Below, piece by piece: positions 15,438-24,855 of a DNA stretch of 64,000 nt. Each line of letters opens with the position of its first letter. Position 1 is the stretch's first letter. The translations under genes were made by a program, and so were the position numbers. The notes beneath the pieces were generated by a model. That model worked only from the letters and a program-made list of their open reading frames with translations, did not search any database and had not been told where the DNA came from. Source of the stretch: Pedobacter cryoconitis (lineage in GTDB: Bacteria > Bacteroidota > Bacteroidia > Sphingobacteriales > Sphingobacteriaceae); assembly GCF_003259615.1 (NCBI RefSeq), contig NZ_QLLR01000001.1, forward strand, positions 484,782 to 548,781. The letters run 5' to 3'.

Positions 15438-16271
15438 ATGAAAAAAGTAACAAGAGTAGCAATACAAGGTATTAAAGCCTCCTTTCATGAAGAAGCTGCT
15501 TTCAAATTCTTTGGTAATGACATTAAAACTGTCGAATGCAATTCCTTTAAACAAACATGCGAAGTGCTTGAGGCACGGGAAGTTGACTACGTAGTGATGG
15601 CAATCGAAAACTCTATTGCTGGCAGCCTTTTACCAAACTACACGCTGATCAGAGAATACAATTTTGCAGTGACCGGAGAGGTTTACCTTCCTATACAATT
15701 GCACTTAATGGCCCTGCCAGGAGTGAAATTGGAAGACGTAAAATACGTGACCTCCCACCCTATTGCTATTCGTCAGTGCATTGATTTCTTTGACGAATTC
15801 CCACACCTTAAAGTAGTGGAAAGTGTAGATACAGCAGCATGCGCAAAAAAGATCAGAGACGAACAATTGACTGATACCGTTGCCATTGCCAATGCGCTTG
15901 CAGCCGAGCTTTATGGACTGAATATTATAGAAAGAAGAATTGAATCGAATAAAAAGAACTATACCCGTTTCCTGATCCTTCAAAACGATAAAACTGAAGA
16001 CTTGACTGAAATTAATAAATCCTCCATCTGTTTCCAGGTTGGTAACCATGTAGGTGCACTCTCGAAAGTGCTGAACATCTTCGCAGAACAAAGTGTGAAT
16101 TTAAGCAAGATCCAGTCTATGCCTGTTTTAGGAAAAAGAAGTGAGTATTATTTCTACGTCGATATGGAATGGGCAGATAGCGAAAAATATGATATAGCTA
16201 TACGCAAAGCACTGAAATACACAGTAAACTTTAATATAATGGGCGAATATATAAAGAATGACACCGTCTAA
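15438..16271 (+). CDS. pheA: prephenate dehydratase
   Basis: Converts prephenate to phenylpyruvate, committing flux to phenylalanine. The catalytic domain covers residues about 5-180 (VAIQGIKASFHEEAAFKFF, AIENSIAGSLLPNY, VTSHPIAIRQC, NYTRFLIL with the catalytic Thr). A C-terminal ACT domain follows (SSICFQVGNHVGALSKVLNIF, KIQSMP), where phenylalanine feedback is expected. The reading frame extends upstream to 15357, but ATG 15438 starting MKKVTRVAIQG matches family starts (277 residues). It is the first gene behind the aromatic attenuator. Confidence 0.93.
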   Translation: MKKVTRVAIQGIKASFHEEAAFKFFGNDIKTVECNSFKQTCEVLEAREVDYVVMAIENSIAGSLLPNYTLIREYNFAVTGEVYLPIQLHLMALPGVKLEDVKYVTSHPIAIRQCIDFFDEFPHLKVVESVDTAACAKKIRDEQLTDTVAIANALAAELYGLNIIERRIESNKKNYTRFLILQNDKTEDLTEINKSSICFQVGNHVGALSKVLNIFAEQSVNLSKIQSMPVLGKRSEYYFYVDMEWADSEKYDIAIRKALKYTVNFNIMGEYIKNDTV

Positions 16272-16330
16272 AACACCACAAATCAGCAATCAAAATATTT
16301 AACACATACCACATTAAAATCCCCCTCATC

Positions 16331-17467
16331 ATGAAATTAAACTTAAACATTCAGCCATTATCGAGCTGGATCAACGTTAAAAACGAACCGCTTATTATCT
16401 CTGGACCATGTAGTGCAGAAACTGAAGATCAATTGTTATCTACTGCACACTTATTAGCTGCAACTGGTAAAGTTTCTGTATTAAGAGCTGGAATCTGGAA
16501 ACCACGTACCCGTCCGGGAGAATTCGAAGGAATTGGAAGTATCGGTCTGGAATGGTTGAAAAAAGCTAAAGCTGAAACTGGATTACCAACTGCTGTAGAA
16601 GTAGCAAACGCGAAACATGTGGAAGAAGCATTGGCAGCAGGCGTAGATATTTTATGGATCGGCGCAAGATCAACAGCTAATCCTTTCACAGTACAGGAAA
16701 TTGCTGACGCTTTAAAAGGTGTTGACATCCCTGTATTAGTTAAAAACCCGGTTAATCCTGATATTTCGCTATGGATTGGTGCTTTAGAGCGTATCAACAA
16801 TGCAGGTATCACTAAATTAGGAGCTATCCACCGTGGTTTCTCTTCTTACGAGAAAAGCTCTTTCCGTAACGAACCAATGTGGGAACTTGCGATTCAGCTG
16901 AAAACTCTTTGCCCTGAATTGCCAATCATTAATGACCCTTCTCATATCTGCGGAAACCGTGAATTAATCCCTTACATTTCTCAAAAAGCTTTAGATCTTG
17001 ACATGCAGGGATTAATGATTGAGTCACATATTGACCCTTCTGTTGCATGGACTGACGCTAAACAACAGGTTACTCCTGCTGCTTTAGAAGAACTGATCGC
17101 TAAATTAAGTTTACGTGATCCAGAATCCAACAATGAAGCTTTTGCTGATAAATTAGCTGAATTACGTAAGCAGATCGATAAAATCGATGATGTGATGCTT
17201 CAGAAATTAAGTGAGCGTATGGCTATTGTTGAAAAAATCGGTCAGTACAAAAGAGATAGCAAAGTAACTATCTTACAAGTTAACCGCTGGGATGAAATCC
17301 TTAAAAAAGGGACTGCTTTTGCCAGAGCACTTAAATTAGACGTTGGTTTTACAGAGAAATTCTTAGAATTAGTTCACGGTGAGTCTATCAGAAAACAAAC
17401 TGAGATCATGAACGAAGGTAAAACTGAAGAAGAAATCGTTGAAGCTACTGCTGCTGCAAAATCTTAA
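16331..17467 (+). CDS. bifunctional DAHP synthase / chorismate mutase
   Basis: A 378-residue enzyme. Residues 1-265 form a type I-beta DAHP synthase making the first shikimate intermediate (IISGPCSAET, RAGIWKPRTRPGEFEG, IGARSTANPFTVQEIAD, KNPVNPDI, GAIHRGFSSY, NDPSHICGNRE, GLMIESHIDPS). Residues about 280-365 form an AroQ-type chorismate mutase (FADKLAELRKQIDKIDDVMLQKLSERMAIVEKIGQYK). The fusion is standard in Bacteroidota and ties pathway entry to the prephenate branch. It lies 59 bases after pheA in the attenuated operon. Confidence 0.94.
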   Translation: MKLNLNIQPLSSWINVKNEPLIISGPCSAETEDQLLSTAHLLAATGKVSVLRAGIWKPRTRPGEFEGIGSIGLEWLKKAKAETGLPTAVEVANAKHVEEALAAGVDILWIGARSTANPFTVQEIADALKGVDIPVLVKNPVNPDISLWIGALERINNAGITKLGAIHRGFSSYEKSSFRNEPMWELAIQLKTLCPELPIINDPSHICGNRELIPYISQKALDLDMQGLMIESHIDPSVAWTDAKQQVTPAALEELIAKLSLRDPESNNEAFADKLAELRKQIDKIDDVMLQKLSERMAIVEKIGQYKRDSKVTILQVNRWDEILKKGTAFARALKLDVGFTEKFLELVHGESIRKQTEIMNEGKTEEEIVEATAAAKS

Positions 17468-17473
17468 TCACCT

Positions 17474-17526
17474 GAATTTTCAAAAGCTTTTCTTAGTCGC
17501 AGATTAGGAAAAGCTTCCGAAAATTC
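17474..17526 (+). repeat. intercistronic hairpin
   Basis: GAATTTTC/GAAAATTC and AAGCTTTTC/GAAAAGCTT nest into a long stem (17474-17492 with 17508-17526) with a two-base internal bulge on each side and no T-run after it. It may stabilise mRNA ends or set the gene ratio between the DAHP synthase and aroA genes. It is unlikely to be a full terminator. Confidence 0.55.
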
Positions 17527-17557
17527 TGAATACAAAATATTAACACGAAATGCTCCG

Positions 17558-18820
17558 ATGAAAAAGAATGCACTTGTTTCCTTTAAGGGACAAAAAGATA
17601 TCCATGCGACGATAAACCTGACCGGTTCTAAAAGTGAGAGCAACAGGGCATTAATTATTGCTGCGATCAGTAAAGGACTGGTTAAGGTGAATAACCTTTC
17701 TGATGCCGCTGATACAGTGACTTTAAACAGGATTTTGACGGAGCTGAATACAACTGAACCTGAAGGAAGAAGAACAGTAGATGTTGGCCATGCCGGCACT
17801 GCAATGCGCTTTTTAACGGCTTATTTGTCTACAATTCCACAGCAATTTTTACTTACAGGATCTGCCAGAATGCAGGAGCGCCCGATTGGTATCTTAGTAG
17901 ATGCTTTAAAAAGTCTGGGTGCTGATATATCCTATGCTAAAAATGAAGGCTTTCCTCCTTTGTCTATCAACGGAGGTTTAAATAATGTACGCGCTGAGGT
18001 TTCTATCAAAGGAAATGTAAGCAGTCAGTATTTATCAGCCTTGCTGATTATTGCGCCAAAATTACTTGCTGGTCTTTCTTTAAATATTGAAGGTGGGTTA
18101 ACTTCCAGACCTTATGTTGAAATGACACTGGCTTTATTAGCTTCCGCAGGGGTTTCACATAGCTGGACAGGCGATAATATCTATATAGGGCCTCAACAAT
18201 ATCAGGCAGCAACGCTGACTGTTGAACCAGACTGGAGCGCTGCATCTTACTGGTATAGTATTGCTGCACTCGCTGATCAGGCGGCTATTGAACTGCCTAA
18301 CTTGAAAGAGGAAAGCTTACAGGGAGATAGCAAAATCCAGGACATTATGGCTGGCCTTGGTGTAAATACACAAAGAACCGTAAATGGTATAGCTTTAAAG
18401 GCCACTCCAAATGAACCACAAACCTCTGCAATCCTAAACTTAAAAGACTGTCCTGATCTGGCGCAAACTATTATCGTTTGTGCTGCTGCTAAAGGATTAA
18501 ACCTTGCTTTTACGGGCCTGGAAACGCTTAAAATTAAAGAAACCAACAGAATTCTGGCTTTACAGAATGAACTGGCCAAAATTGGCGTGACTTTAAATGA
18601 AGAAAATGAGGTTTATACCTTAAACTGTGAAGGATTAAACTTCCCGGAAAAGGTAAGTTTCTCAACTTATGATGATCACCGGATGGCGATGGCCTTTGCG
18701 CCTTTAAGTCTGTTAATCAAAGAAGTAGAAATTGAAGATTTCCACGTGGTAGAGAAGTCATATCCTGATTTCTGGAAACATTTGCAAGAAGCAGGTTTCA
18801 CAGTTCAGGAATTAGTTTGA
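17558..18820 (+). CDS. aroA: 3-phosphoshikimate 1-carboxyvinyltransferase (EPSP synthase)
   Basis: Transfers the enolpyruvyl group of PEP to shikimate 3-phosphate, the sixth shikimate step. Family marks are LTGSKSESNRALI, VGHAGTAMRFLTAYLS (PEP-binding loop), ARMQERPIGILVDAL, GNVSSQYLSALL, LKIKETNRI, TYDDHRMAMAF and EKSYPDFWKH. The 420-residue length is normal. The start ATG at 17558 follows a hairpin and sits in the same direction as the operon, 90 bases after the preceding gene. Confidence 0.95.
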   Translation: MKKNALVSFKGQKDIHATINLTGSKSESNRALIIAAISKGLVKVNNLSDAADTVTLNRILTELNTTEPEGRRTVDVGHAGTAMRFLTAYLSTIPQQFLLTGSARMQERPIGILVDALKSLGADISYAKNEGFPPLSINGGLNNVRAEVSIKGNVSSQYLSALLIIAPKLLAGLSLNIEGGLTSRPYVEMTLALLASAGVSHSWTGDNIYIGPQQYQAATLTVEPDWSAASYWYSIAALADQAAIELPNLKEESLQGDSKIQDIMAGLGVNTQRTVNGIALKATPNEPQTSAILNLKDCPDLAQTIIVCAAAKGLNLAFTGLETLKIKETNRILALQNELAKIGVTLNEENEVYTLNCEGLNFPEKVSFSTYDDHRMAMAFAPLSLLIKEVEIEDFHVVEKSYPDFWKHLQEAGFTVQELV

Positions 18821-18850
18821 TAGAATAGTTTACAAATTTAAATTAAAAAC

Positions 18851-19942
18851 ATGGCAGGGAATACCTTCGGACACTTATTCAGGATTTCAACTTTTGGAGA
18901 ATCACATGGCGAGGCTATCGGCGTTATCGTAGATGGCTGTCCTGCCGGATTGCCTATCGATTTGGAGTTCATCCAGTCGGAGTTAGATAAACGCCGTCCG
19001 GGACAATCCAAGATAACTACACAGCGTAAAGAGAGCGATACGGTACAAATCTTATCGGGTATTTTCGAAGGACAGAGTACGGGTACGCCTATTGCACTTT
19101 TAATTCCGAATGAAGATCACCGTTCGAAAGATTATGAACATAATAAGACTGTTTATCGTCCTTCGCATGCTGATTATACTTATGATGCTAAATATGGTAT
19201 CCGGGATCACCGTGGTGGCGGGCGTTCATCTGCAAGGGAAACTGCTGCCAGGGTAGCGGCAGGCGCGATTGCCAAGCTGTTACTTCAACATTATGGCATC
19301 AGTATTTTTGCGCACGTTTCTGCTGTAGGAACCATCAATGCACCTAATTTAGAGGCTTTGCCTATTGCTGAGTTGTTGGCACAGCGGGAAGAAAATATCG
19401 TGCGCTGTGCAGATCCGGCAACAGCAAATGAAATGATTGAATTTATTGACAGCGTGAGAAAAGATGGGGATACTGTAGGTGGAAAAATCAGCTGTATCAT
19501 TCACAATTGCCCTCCGGGGTTAGGAGAGCCTGTTTTTGATAAGCTGCATGCCGATCTGGGTAAAGCGATGTTAAGCATTAATGCGGTACATGGTTTTGAA
19601 TATGGCTCAGGATTTTCAGGAAGTGAGATGAGGGGATCAGCACACAATGATATTTTCCTGACAGACGGAGCGCATGCGCCAAAAACATTAACTAATTTCT
19701 CTGGTGGTATACAAGGAGGGATTTCTAATGGAATGGAAATCAACTTTACAGTAGCTTTTAAACCTGTGGCAACCATTATGCACAATCAGCAAACGGTAAA
19801 CGCTGCTGGTGAAGCCGCAGAGATCAAAGGCAAAGGCAGACATGACCCTTGTGTGGTGCCAAGAGCAGTTGTAATCGTCGAGGCGATGGCAGCTTTAGTT
19901 CTTGCCGATCAGTTATTAAGAAATAAATCGAGCAGGTTATAA
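18851..19942 (+). CDS. aroC: chorismate synthase
   Basis: The last shikimate step, EPSP to chorismate, using reduced FMN without net redox. The 363 residues carry [18 protein letters not shown] at the start, [33 protein letters not shown] and [21 protein letters not shown] near the end, all diagnostic. It is the last gene of the operon. Two tandem hairpins follow, the first overlapping the stop codon and the second a clear terminator. Confidence 0.96.
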   Translation: MAGNTFGHLFRISTFGESHGEAIGVIVDGCPAGLPIDLEFIQSELDKRRPGQSKITTQRKESDTVQILSGIFEGQSTGTPIALLIPNEDHRSKDYEHNKTVYRPSHADYTYDAKYGIRDHRGGGRSSARETAARVAAGAIAKLLLQHYGISIFAHVSAVGTINAPNLEALPIAELLAQREENIVRCADPATANEMIEFIDSVRKDGDTVGGKISCIIHNCPPGLGEPVFDKLHADLGKAMLSINAVHGFEYGSGFSGSEMRGSAHNDIFLTDGAHAPKTLTNFSGGIQGGISNGMEINFTVAFKPVATIMHNQQTVNAAGEAAEIKGKGRHDPCVVPRAVVIVEAMAALVLADQLLRNKSSRL

Positions 19943-19963
19943 GTTAAAAACCTGCTCTTTCGA

Positions 19964-20001
19964 ACGCCCTGTTATCTAAAAAATAACAGGGCGTTTTTTT
20001 T
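19964..20001 (+). terminator. terminator of the aromatic operon
   Basis: ACGCCCTGTTAT and ATAACAGGGCGT form a 12-bp stem followed by eight T. Just upstream a second hairpin, AGCAGGTT/AACCTGCT (about 19931-19956), covers the aroC stop codon. Confidence 0.9.
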
Positions 20002-20108
20002 ATGTTAAATCTTTCACTAAGACTATCTGAATTTAAATTAAATGGTTAATTATTTCTACTTTACATACATCTATTGAATACCATCTAACCTATAAAAAAC
20101 AAGCTTCT

Positions 20109-21692
20109 ATGAAAACCAACAACAAGAGGGCGGCATTGCTGTGCGCCACATTTTTAGTCGTTTTGGTATCCTGTCGTAAGGATAACCTGACCAACAACAA
20201 TCAGGATGCGCTCCATCCAAAAGACAAACTTTATTCCGTTCAGGAAATTAATGCAGTTATTCAGTCCAGTTTGCAGAAAACAGGCGATTTTAAATGGAAT
20301 GAACAAAGTGATGAATTGTTATACAGTGCGGTTATCCACGGGGATAGCTTACTGTCTGTGGGTTATGGAAATCCGCAGTCGTCCAATACCGTTACGGAGA
20401 GTTTAAATGCTGAAACTCAAATGGCAAACATTAGTGTATCAGAAGCAAAGAAAGCAGGAGTGAATATTGACGGCATCAAAAGCGGCATTCTGCAGCAGGT
20501 AAAGACTGCTGAGGCTAAACAGAACGTGCTGCAATATGAAAGTCCTGTACTGACCAATATGGTAGTTAAAATCGGAAATTTAAGCACGCTTCAGGAGTTA
20601 CGTAAATCTAAAGTAATCCGTTATGTGGAACCTGCAGATTATAATAAGTTCCTGTTGAAGAGCAGATCAGCTATTGCTACAGAAAGTCTGAGCTCTGGTG
20701 GCGGAGATCCTGCAGAACTTCCGGGCTGGTTTATTCAAGGCAGCGGTGAACCATTAATTCCTAAAAGTTACGGAGATCAGAAAATCCCTGATGCGTGGAA
20801 AGTAAGCACCGGAAAAGGTATCACCATTGGCTTAATTGATAACGGAATTTATCAAGCTCAAACTGCATTCAGCTCGCAGGAGTTTGGTGCTGGAAGAACG
20901 ATTACACTTTTTGGCACTTTTAAGGGTTCAAATGACGTATACGCAAATAAAGACGATATGAGCGCCGATCATGGTACGGGCATGGCTTCTTTGATTGCTG
21001 CGCCTAAAAAAGTAAACCTGCCAGTTGGGATTGCCTATAATTGTAACCTGGTGAGCTACAGGGCAACTGATTTTGTCGCTTTATGGAGTTCTAAACAACA
21101 GCAAGGTGTAGCCAGTGCTTTAACTAAGCTGGCTGATGATAACAATGTCAAGGTAATCTCGATGTCTAATGGCTGGATTTTTAATGTATCTGTTTTGGCA
21201 GACGCAGTAAAATATGCTAAAAGTAAGGGCAAACTGATCTTTGCTGCTGCCGGAACGTCTATTAAACCAATTAATCTGGGTTTCTTCGTAATTGATATTC
21301 CTAAAAGTGTGGGTGTTATATTCCCGGCTTCGATGAGTGAAACTGTTGCGGTTACAGGTACTGATTACAGCACTACAGGAAGCCTGGTGAGTTGTAAAGA
21401 GTGCCATGAAGGTGATAAGGTTTATTTTACAACCACTACGGCAACTTCAGCGGGCGTAAACAATGCGGTAGCAGTTTACCATGATACACCAGGTCAATAT
21501 GGTTTCTCAGGTTCTTCTTCGGCAGCTACAGCCATCAATGCAGGTATCGCAGCACTGGTTTGGTCTGCGCATCCATCGTGGAATGATAAACAGGTATTAC
21601 AAAGAATGGTAGAGTCTGCTAAATTATATCCAAATAAAGACTCAAAACTAGGCTATGGCCCGATCAACGTTTTAAAAGCTGTTCAGCCTTAG
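20109..21692 (+). CDS. subtilisin-like (S8) serine protease lipoprotein
   Basis: A 527-residue envelope or secreted protease. The signal ends with LVVLVSC, a lipobox with Cys20. Residues about 50-185 look like an inhibitory propeptide. The peptidase domain has Asp in GITIGLIDNGIY, His in SADHGTGMASLIA, and Ser in FSGSSSAATAINAGIAALVW, giving the complete triad. There is no sorting domain at the C-terminus. It is a single-gene unit between two terminators, and its substrate is unknown. Confidence 0.9.
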   Translation: MKTNNKRAALLCATFLVVLVSCRKDNLTNNNQDALHPKDKLYSVQEINAVIQSSLQKTGDFKWNEQSDELLYSAVIHGDSLLSVGYGNPQSSNTVTESLNAETQMANISVSEAKKAGVNIDGIKSGILQQVKTAEAKQNVLQYESPVLTNMVVKIGNLSTLQELRKSKVIRYVEPADYNKFLLKSRSAIATESLSSGGGDPAELPGWFIQGSGEPLIPKSYGDQKIPDAWKVSTGKGITIGLIDNGIYQAQTAFSSQEFGAGRTITLFGTFKGSNDVYANKDDMSADHGTGMASLIAAPKKVNLPVGIAYNCNLVSYRATDFVALWSSKQQQGVASALTKLADDNNVKVISMSNGWIFNVSVLADAVKYAKSKGKLIFAAAGTSIKPINLGFFVIDIPKSVGVIFPASMSETVAVTGTDYSTTGSLVSCKECHEGDKVYFTTTTATSAGVNNAVAVYHDTPGQYGFSGSSSAATAINAGIAALVWSAHPSWNDKQVLQRMVESAKLYPNKDSKLGYGPINVLKAVQP

Positions 21693-21707
21693 AAACATCC
21701 GGAAACA

Positions 21708-21741
21708 ACAAAGCCTGGTTCCTTTAAGGACCAGGCTTTGT
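21708..21741. terminator. bidirectional terminator
   Basis: ACAAAGCCTGGTTCCTT pairs with AAGGACCAGGCTTTGT around almost no loop, between the convergent protease and dehydrogenase genes. It lacks a long T-run but is very stable. Confidence 0.75.
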
Positions 21742-21762
21742 GATATAATATGGAGTCCTGAA

Positions 21763-24186
21763 TTAGAAAATTGCAGGATATTTTGCTGCATTATGTGCAT
21801 TCATCATCTGGTAAATTGTTTCCAGGACATCATCAACAGATGGTTTAGTGAAATAATCTCCGTCAGATCCATATGGAGGACGGTGAGCTTTCGCAGATAA
21901 AGTTTGTGGTTGTGCATCTAAATGGTAGTATCCGCCCTGATTTTCTAAAATCTGTTGCAGGATATAAGCTGTTCCGCCACCCGGAACGTCTTCATCTACC
22001 ACTAATAATTTATTCGTTTTCTGTAAAGAAGATGCGCATAAATGATCTGTATCAAAAGGAAGTAAGGTTTGAGGGTCAATGATCTCTACAGAAATTCCGT
22101 AAGCTGCCAGTTCTTCAGCTGCTTCTTCAACAATTCTCAAAGTCGATCCGTAAGATACTACGGTAATATCCGTTCCTTCTCTTACGATTTCAGCTTTTCC
22201 TAAAGGCACTGTATATTCCCCAACGTTATCAGGCAACATTTCTTTTAAGCGGTATCCATTCAGACATTCGATCATTAAAGCTGGCTCATCTGCTCTGAAC
22301 AAGGTATTGTACATTCCCGCAGCCTGAGTCATATTACGGGGCACACACAGGTGTAATCCGCGTAAAGAGCCTAAGATCATACCGATTGGTGACCCTGAAT
22401 GCCATACCCCTTCTAAACGGTGCCCGCGGGTCCTGATAATTACCGGTGCTTTTTGTCCGCCTTTGGTCCGGTAAGATAAACTAGCCAGATCATCACTCAG
22501 AACATTCAGTGCATATAACAGGTAGTCCAGGTATTGAATCTCTGCAATTGGTCTTAAACCACGCAAAGCCAACCCGATCCCCTGACCTGCAATAGTCATT
22601 TCCCTGATCCCTGTATCGGTAATTCTTAATTCACCATATTTAGCCTGTAAGCCTGCAAAGCCCTGGTTCACATCACCGATATTTCCTAAGTCTTCACCAA
22701 ATGCGACCAGACGCTGATCGCGTGCAAAGTTAGCGTCAAAACAGGCATTCAGTAATTCGCGGCCATCTACCATTTTACTATTGTCCTGGTAAGAGGCTGG
22801 TACGATATTCACTAAAGAAGGACTTTCTTTACCATCTGTAAACAGTTTGGAATTATAACGCTCTTCGTTGTTTTCTTTTTCTTTCTGATACCAGCTTAAT
22901 AACTGGTTTCTTTCTTCAGAAGGCTGGTTTAAGGTTAAGCGAAGTGCTTTTCTTGCAGAAGAAATAACTTCTTTACGTTGTGCATCCGGTGTTCCGCCCA
23001 GCGTACCTGCAATTTTTGATAAAGCCTGGTTTGAATCAGAAAGGTTATTGATCAAACTGATCACCTGATCTTTTTCTGTTTTAATATCTCCAAGGAATTC
23101 ATTCCACGCTTCTTTCTGCGCTTCACGAACCAGTTTTTTAGCGGTATCTTCTAATATCACTAATTCTTCTTCGGTCACAATAGCAGATTCAAGCATCCAG
23201 AGACGCATTTGGCGGATACAGTCAAATTCTTTCTCCCATTCTAATCTTGCTTTGTCTTTATAGCGTTCATGTGAACCTGAAGTGGAATGTCCCTGAGGTT
23301 GTGTAACTTCAGTTACGTGGATTAAAACAGGTACATGTTCTTCACGGCAGATCTGAATAGCCTGCTGATAGGTTTCACAAAGGGCAGGATAATCCCAGCC
23401 TCTTACTTTATATATTTCGTAACCTGCGTTATTTTCATCACGCTGGAAACCTTTTAAGATCTCTGAAATATCTTCTTTAGTGGTCTGATATTTCGCCGGA
23501 ACTGAGATTCCGTAAGCATCATCCCAAACAGACATCGCCATTGGAATCTGTAAAACCCCTGCAGCATTGATCGCTTCAAAAAACACCCCTTCAGAAGTAG
23601 AGGCATTTCCGATGGTACCAAAGCCAACTTCATTTCCATTAACGGAGAAGTTTTTCAGGTAATTTAATTCCGGATTTTGTCTGTATAATTTGGAAGCATA
23701 AGCCAAACCTACCAAACGTGCCATCTGGCCGCCTGTTGGTGCAATATCAGAAGAAGAATTCTTCATTTCTGTTAAGTTTTTCCATGAACCGTCTTCGTTA
23801 AGTGAACGGGTGGAAAAATGGCAGTTCATTTGACGGCCCGCAGATGCCGGGTCTGCTTCTACGCTTGGATTAGCGTATAATTGAGCAAAAAACTCCTTAA
23901 TGGTACATATACCTGTCGCAAAAGCAAAAGTCTGATCACGGTAGTAACCAGAACGCCAATCGCCATTTTTAAAGGCTTTGGCCATTGCAATTTGTGGAAG
24001 TTCCTTTCCGTCGCCAAAAATGCCAAACTTAGCCTTACCTGTTAAAACCTCTTTACGGCCTAGTAAACTAGCCTGTCTGCTCTCGAATGCAATCCTGTAA
24101 TCATCGATTACTATAGTCTTGAAGTCGTCAAAACTTAATTCTGAGGCATCGATGGGGTTCGTCGTAAGTTTGTTATTTAGCATCAT
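21763..24186 (-). CDS. branched-chain 2-oxoacid dehydrogenase E1, fused alpha and beta subunits
   Basis: An approximately 807-residue thiamine-diphosphate enzyme. The alpha-like half (to about 400) has YYRDQTFAFATG, NEVGFGTIGNASTSEGVFFEAINAAG and VTQPQGHSTSGSHERY. The beta-like half (about 470 to the end) has VAFGEDLGNIGDVNQGF, GIGLALRGLRPIAEIQYLDYLLYAL, RTRGHRLEGVWHSGSP and PYGSDGDYF. It decarboxylates branched-chain (or similar) keto acids for the E2 complex, feeding iso-fatty acid synthesis or Val/Leu/Ile degradation. Fused E1 is common in Bacteroidota. The frame opens at a GTG (24192), but ATG 24186 or 24183 is preferred. E2 and E3 are not nearby. Confidence 0.9.
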   Translation of the reverse strand: MMLNNKLTTNPIDASELSFDDFKTIVIDDYRIAFESRQASLLGRKEVLTGKAKFGIFGDGKELPQIAMAKAFKNGDWRSGYYRDQTFAFATGICTIKEFFAQLYANPSVEADPASAGRQMNCHFSTRSLNEDGSWKNLTEMKNSSSDIAPTGGQMARLVGLAYASKLYRQNPELNYLKNFSVNGNEVGFGTIGNASTSEGVFFEAINAAGVLQIPMAMSVWDDAYGISVPAKYQTTKEDISEILKGFQRDENNAGYEIYKVRGWDYPALCETYQQAIQICREEHVPVLIHVTEVTQPQGHSTSGSHERYKDKARLEWEKEFDCIRQMRLWMLESAIVTEEELVILEDTAKKLVREAQKEAWNEFLGDIKTEKDQVISLINNLSDSNQALSKIAGTLGGTPDAQRKEVISSARKALRLTLNQPSEERNQLLSWYQKEKENNEERYNSKLFTDGKESPSLVNIVPASYQDNSKMVDGRELLNACFDANFARDQRLVAFGEDLGNIGDVNQGFAGLQAKYGELRITDTGIREMTIAGQGIGLALRGLRPIAEIQYLDYLLYALNVLSDDLASLSYRTKGGQKAPVIIRTRGHRLEGVWHSGSPIGMILGSLRGLHLCVPRNMTQAAGMYNTLFRADEPALMIECLNGYRLKEMLPDNVGEYTVPLGKAEIVREGTDITVVSYGSTLRIVEEAAEELAAYGISVEIIDPQTLLPFDTDHLCASSLQKTNKLLVVDEDVPGGGTAYILQQILENQGGYYHLDAQPQTLSAKAHRPPYGSDGDYFTKPSVDDVLETIYQMMNAHNAAKYPAIF

Positions 24187-24270
24187 AAGCACAAAAGTTT
24201 ATTGGGCAAAGATACGTATTTTCTATTTTCCGTCCCTTACCCAAGTGTAATATATATATTAGCTTTTGAC

Positions 24271-24300
24271 TTTGAAATGTTAATGAAAACATTAAATTTG
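24271..24300 (+). promoter_or_regulatory. promoter of the DUF1573 gene
   Basis: TTTG (24271-24274), 18 bases, TAAATTTG (24293-24300). This matches the Bacteroidota consensus and lies about 100 bases before the start codon at 24404. Confidence 0.7.
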
Positions 24301-24403
24301 TTTAAAATATTTGAATATGAAACCTGCATGAGCCTACAATTCACTGCATTAGATTATCAGGTTCATGTAAGATTCATAACCATTAAAAAAAAATAAATAA
24401 CTC

Positions 24404-24790
24404 ATGAAAAAGCTAATTATACTATTAACCTTTGTCTTAGGTGTTACCGTTACTTCATTTGCGCAAAGCAAACCAGCTGAATTTAAATTCGAAAAAGAAA
24501 CGCATGATTTTGGGAAAATTCCATTGACAAGCCCTGTTTCTGTAGAATTTAAGTTTGTAAATGTTGGTGATGAGCCTTTGATTTTAACAAAAGTAGAGAC
24601 TACTTGCGGCTGTACTGTACCAACTTACACACAAACACCTATTAAAAAAGGAGAAGCTGGTTTAATTAAAGTTACTTATACACCTGCAGGTTCACCATTG
24701 CCTTTCAGCAAAAGTATCACCATCAACTCTAATGCTAAAACACCTACTAAAGTGTTATACATTAAAGGGGAAACAGTAGCAGGAAAATAA
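24404..24790 (+). CDS. DUF1573 secreted protein
   Basis: A 128-residue protein. The signal peptide at about 1-20 ends TSFAQ. The rest is one immunoglobulin-like DUF1573 domain: FEKETHDFGKIPLTSPVSVEFKFVNVGDEPLILTKVETTCGCTVP, then GLIKVTYTPAG and SITINSNA. The TCGC motif is typical. The family is abundant in Bacteroidota envelopes and its role is undetermined. The gene has its own promoter and terminator. Confidence 0.9.
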   Translation: MKKLIILLTFVLGVTVTSFAQSKPAEFKFEKETHDFGKIPLTSPVSVEFKFVNVGDEPLILTKVETTCGCTVPTYTQTPIKKGEAGLIKVTYTPAGSPLPFSKSITINSNAKTPTKVLYIKGETVAGK

Positions 24791-24815
24791 TCTGCAGCAA
24801 AATATTATTATCAAT

Positions 24816-24844
24816 AAAACCTCGTTAAATCAACGAGGTTTTTT
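24816..24844 (+). terminator. terminator after the DUF1573 gene
   Basis: AAAACCTCGTT and AACGAGGTTTTTT with a four to five base loop, 25 bases after the stop codon. Confidence 0.88.
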
Positions 24845-24855
24845 ATTTTTGACCC

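Noticed and set aside
24202..24396. Open frame of 64 codons before the DUF1573 gene
   Set aside because: It contains the consensus promoter of that gene and has no family resemblance.
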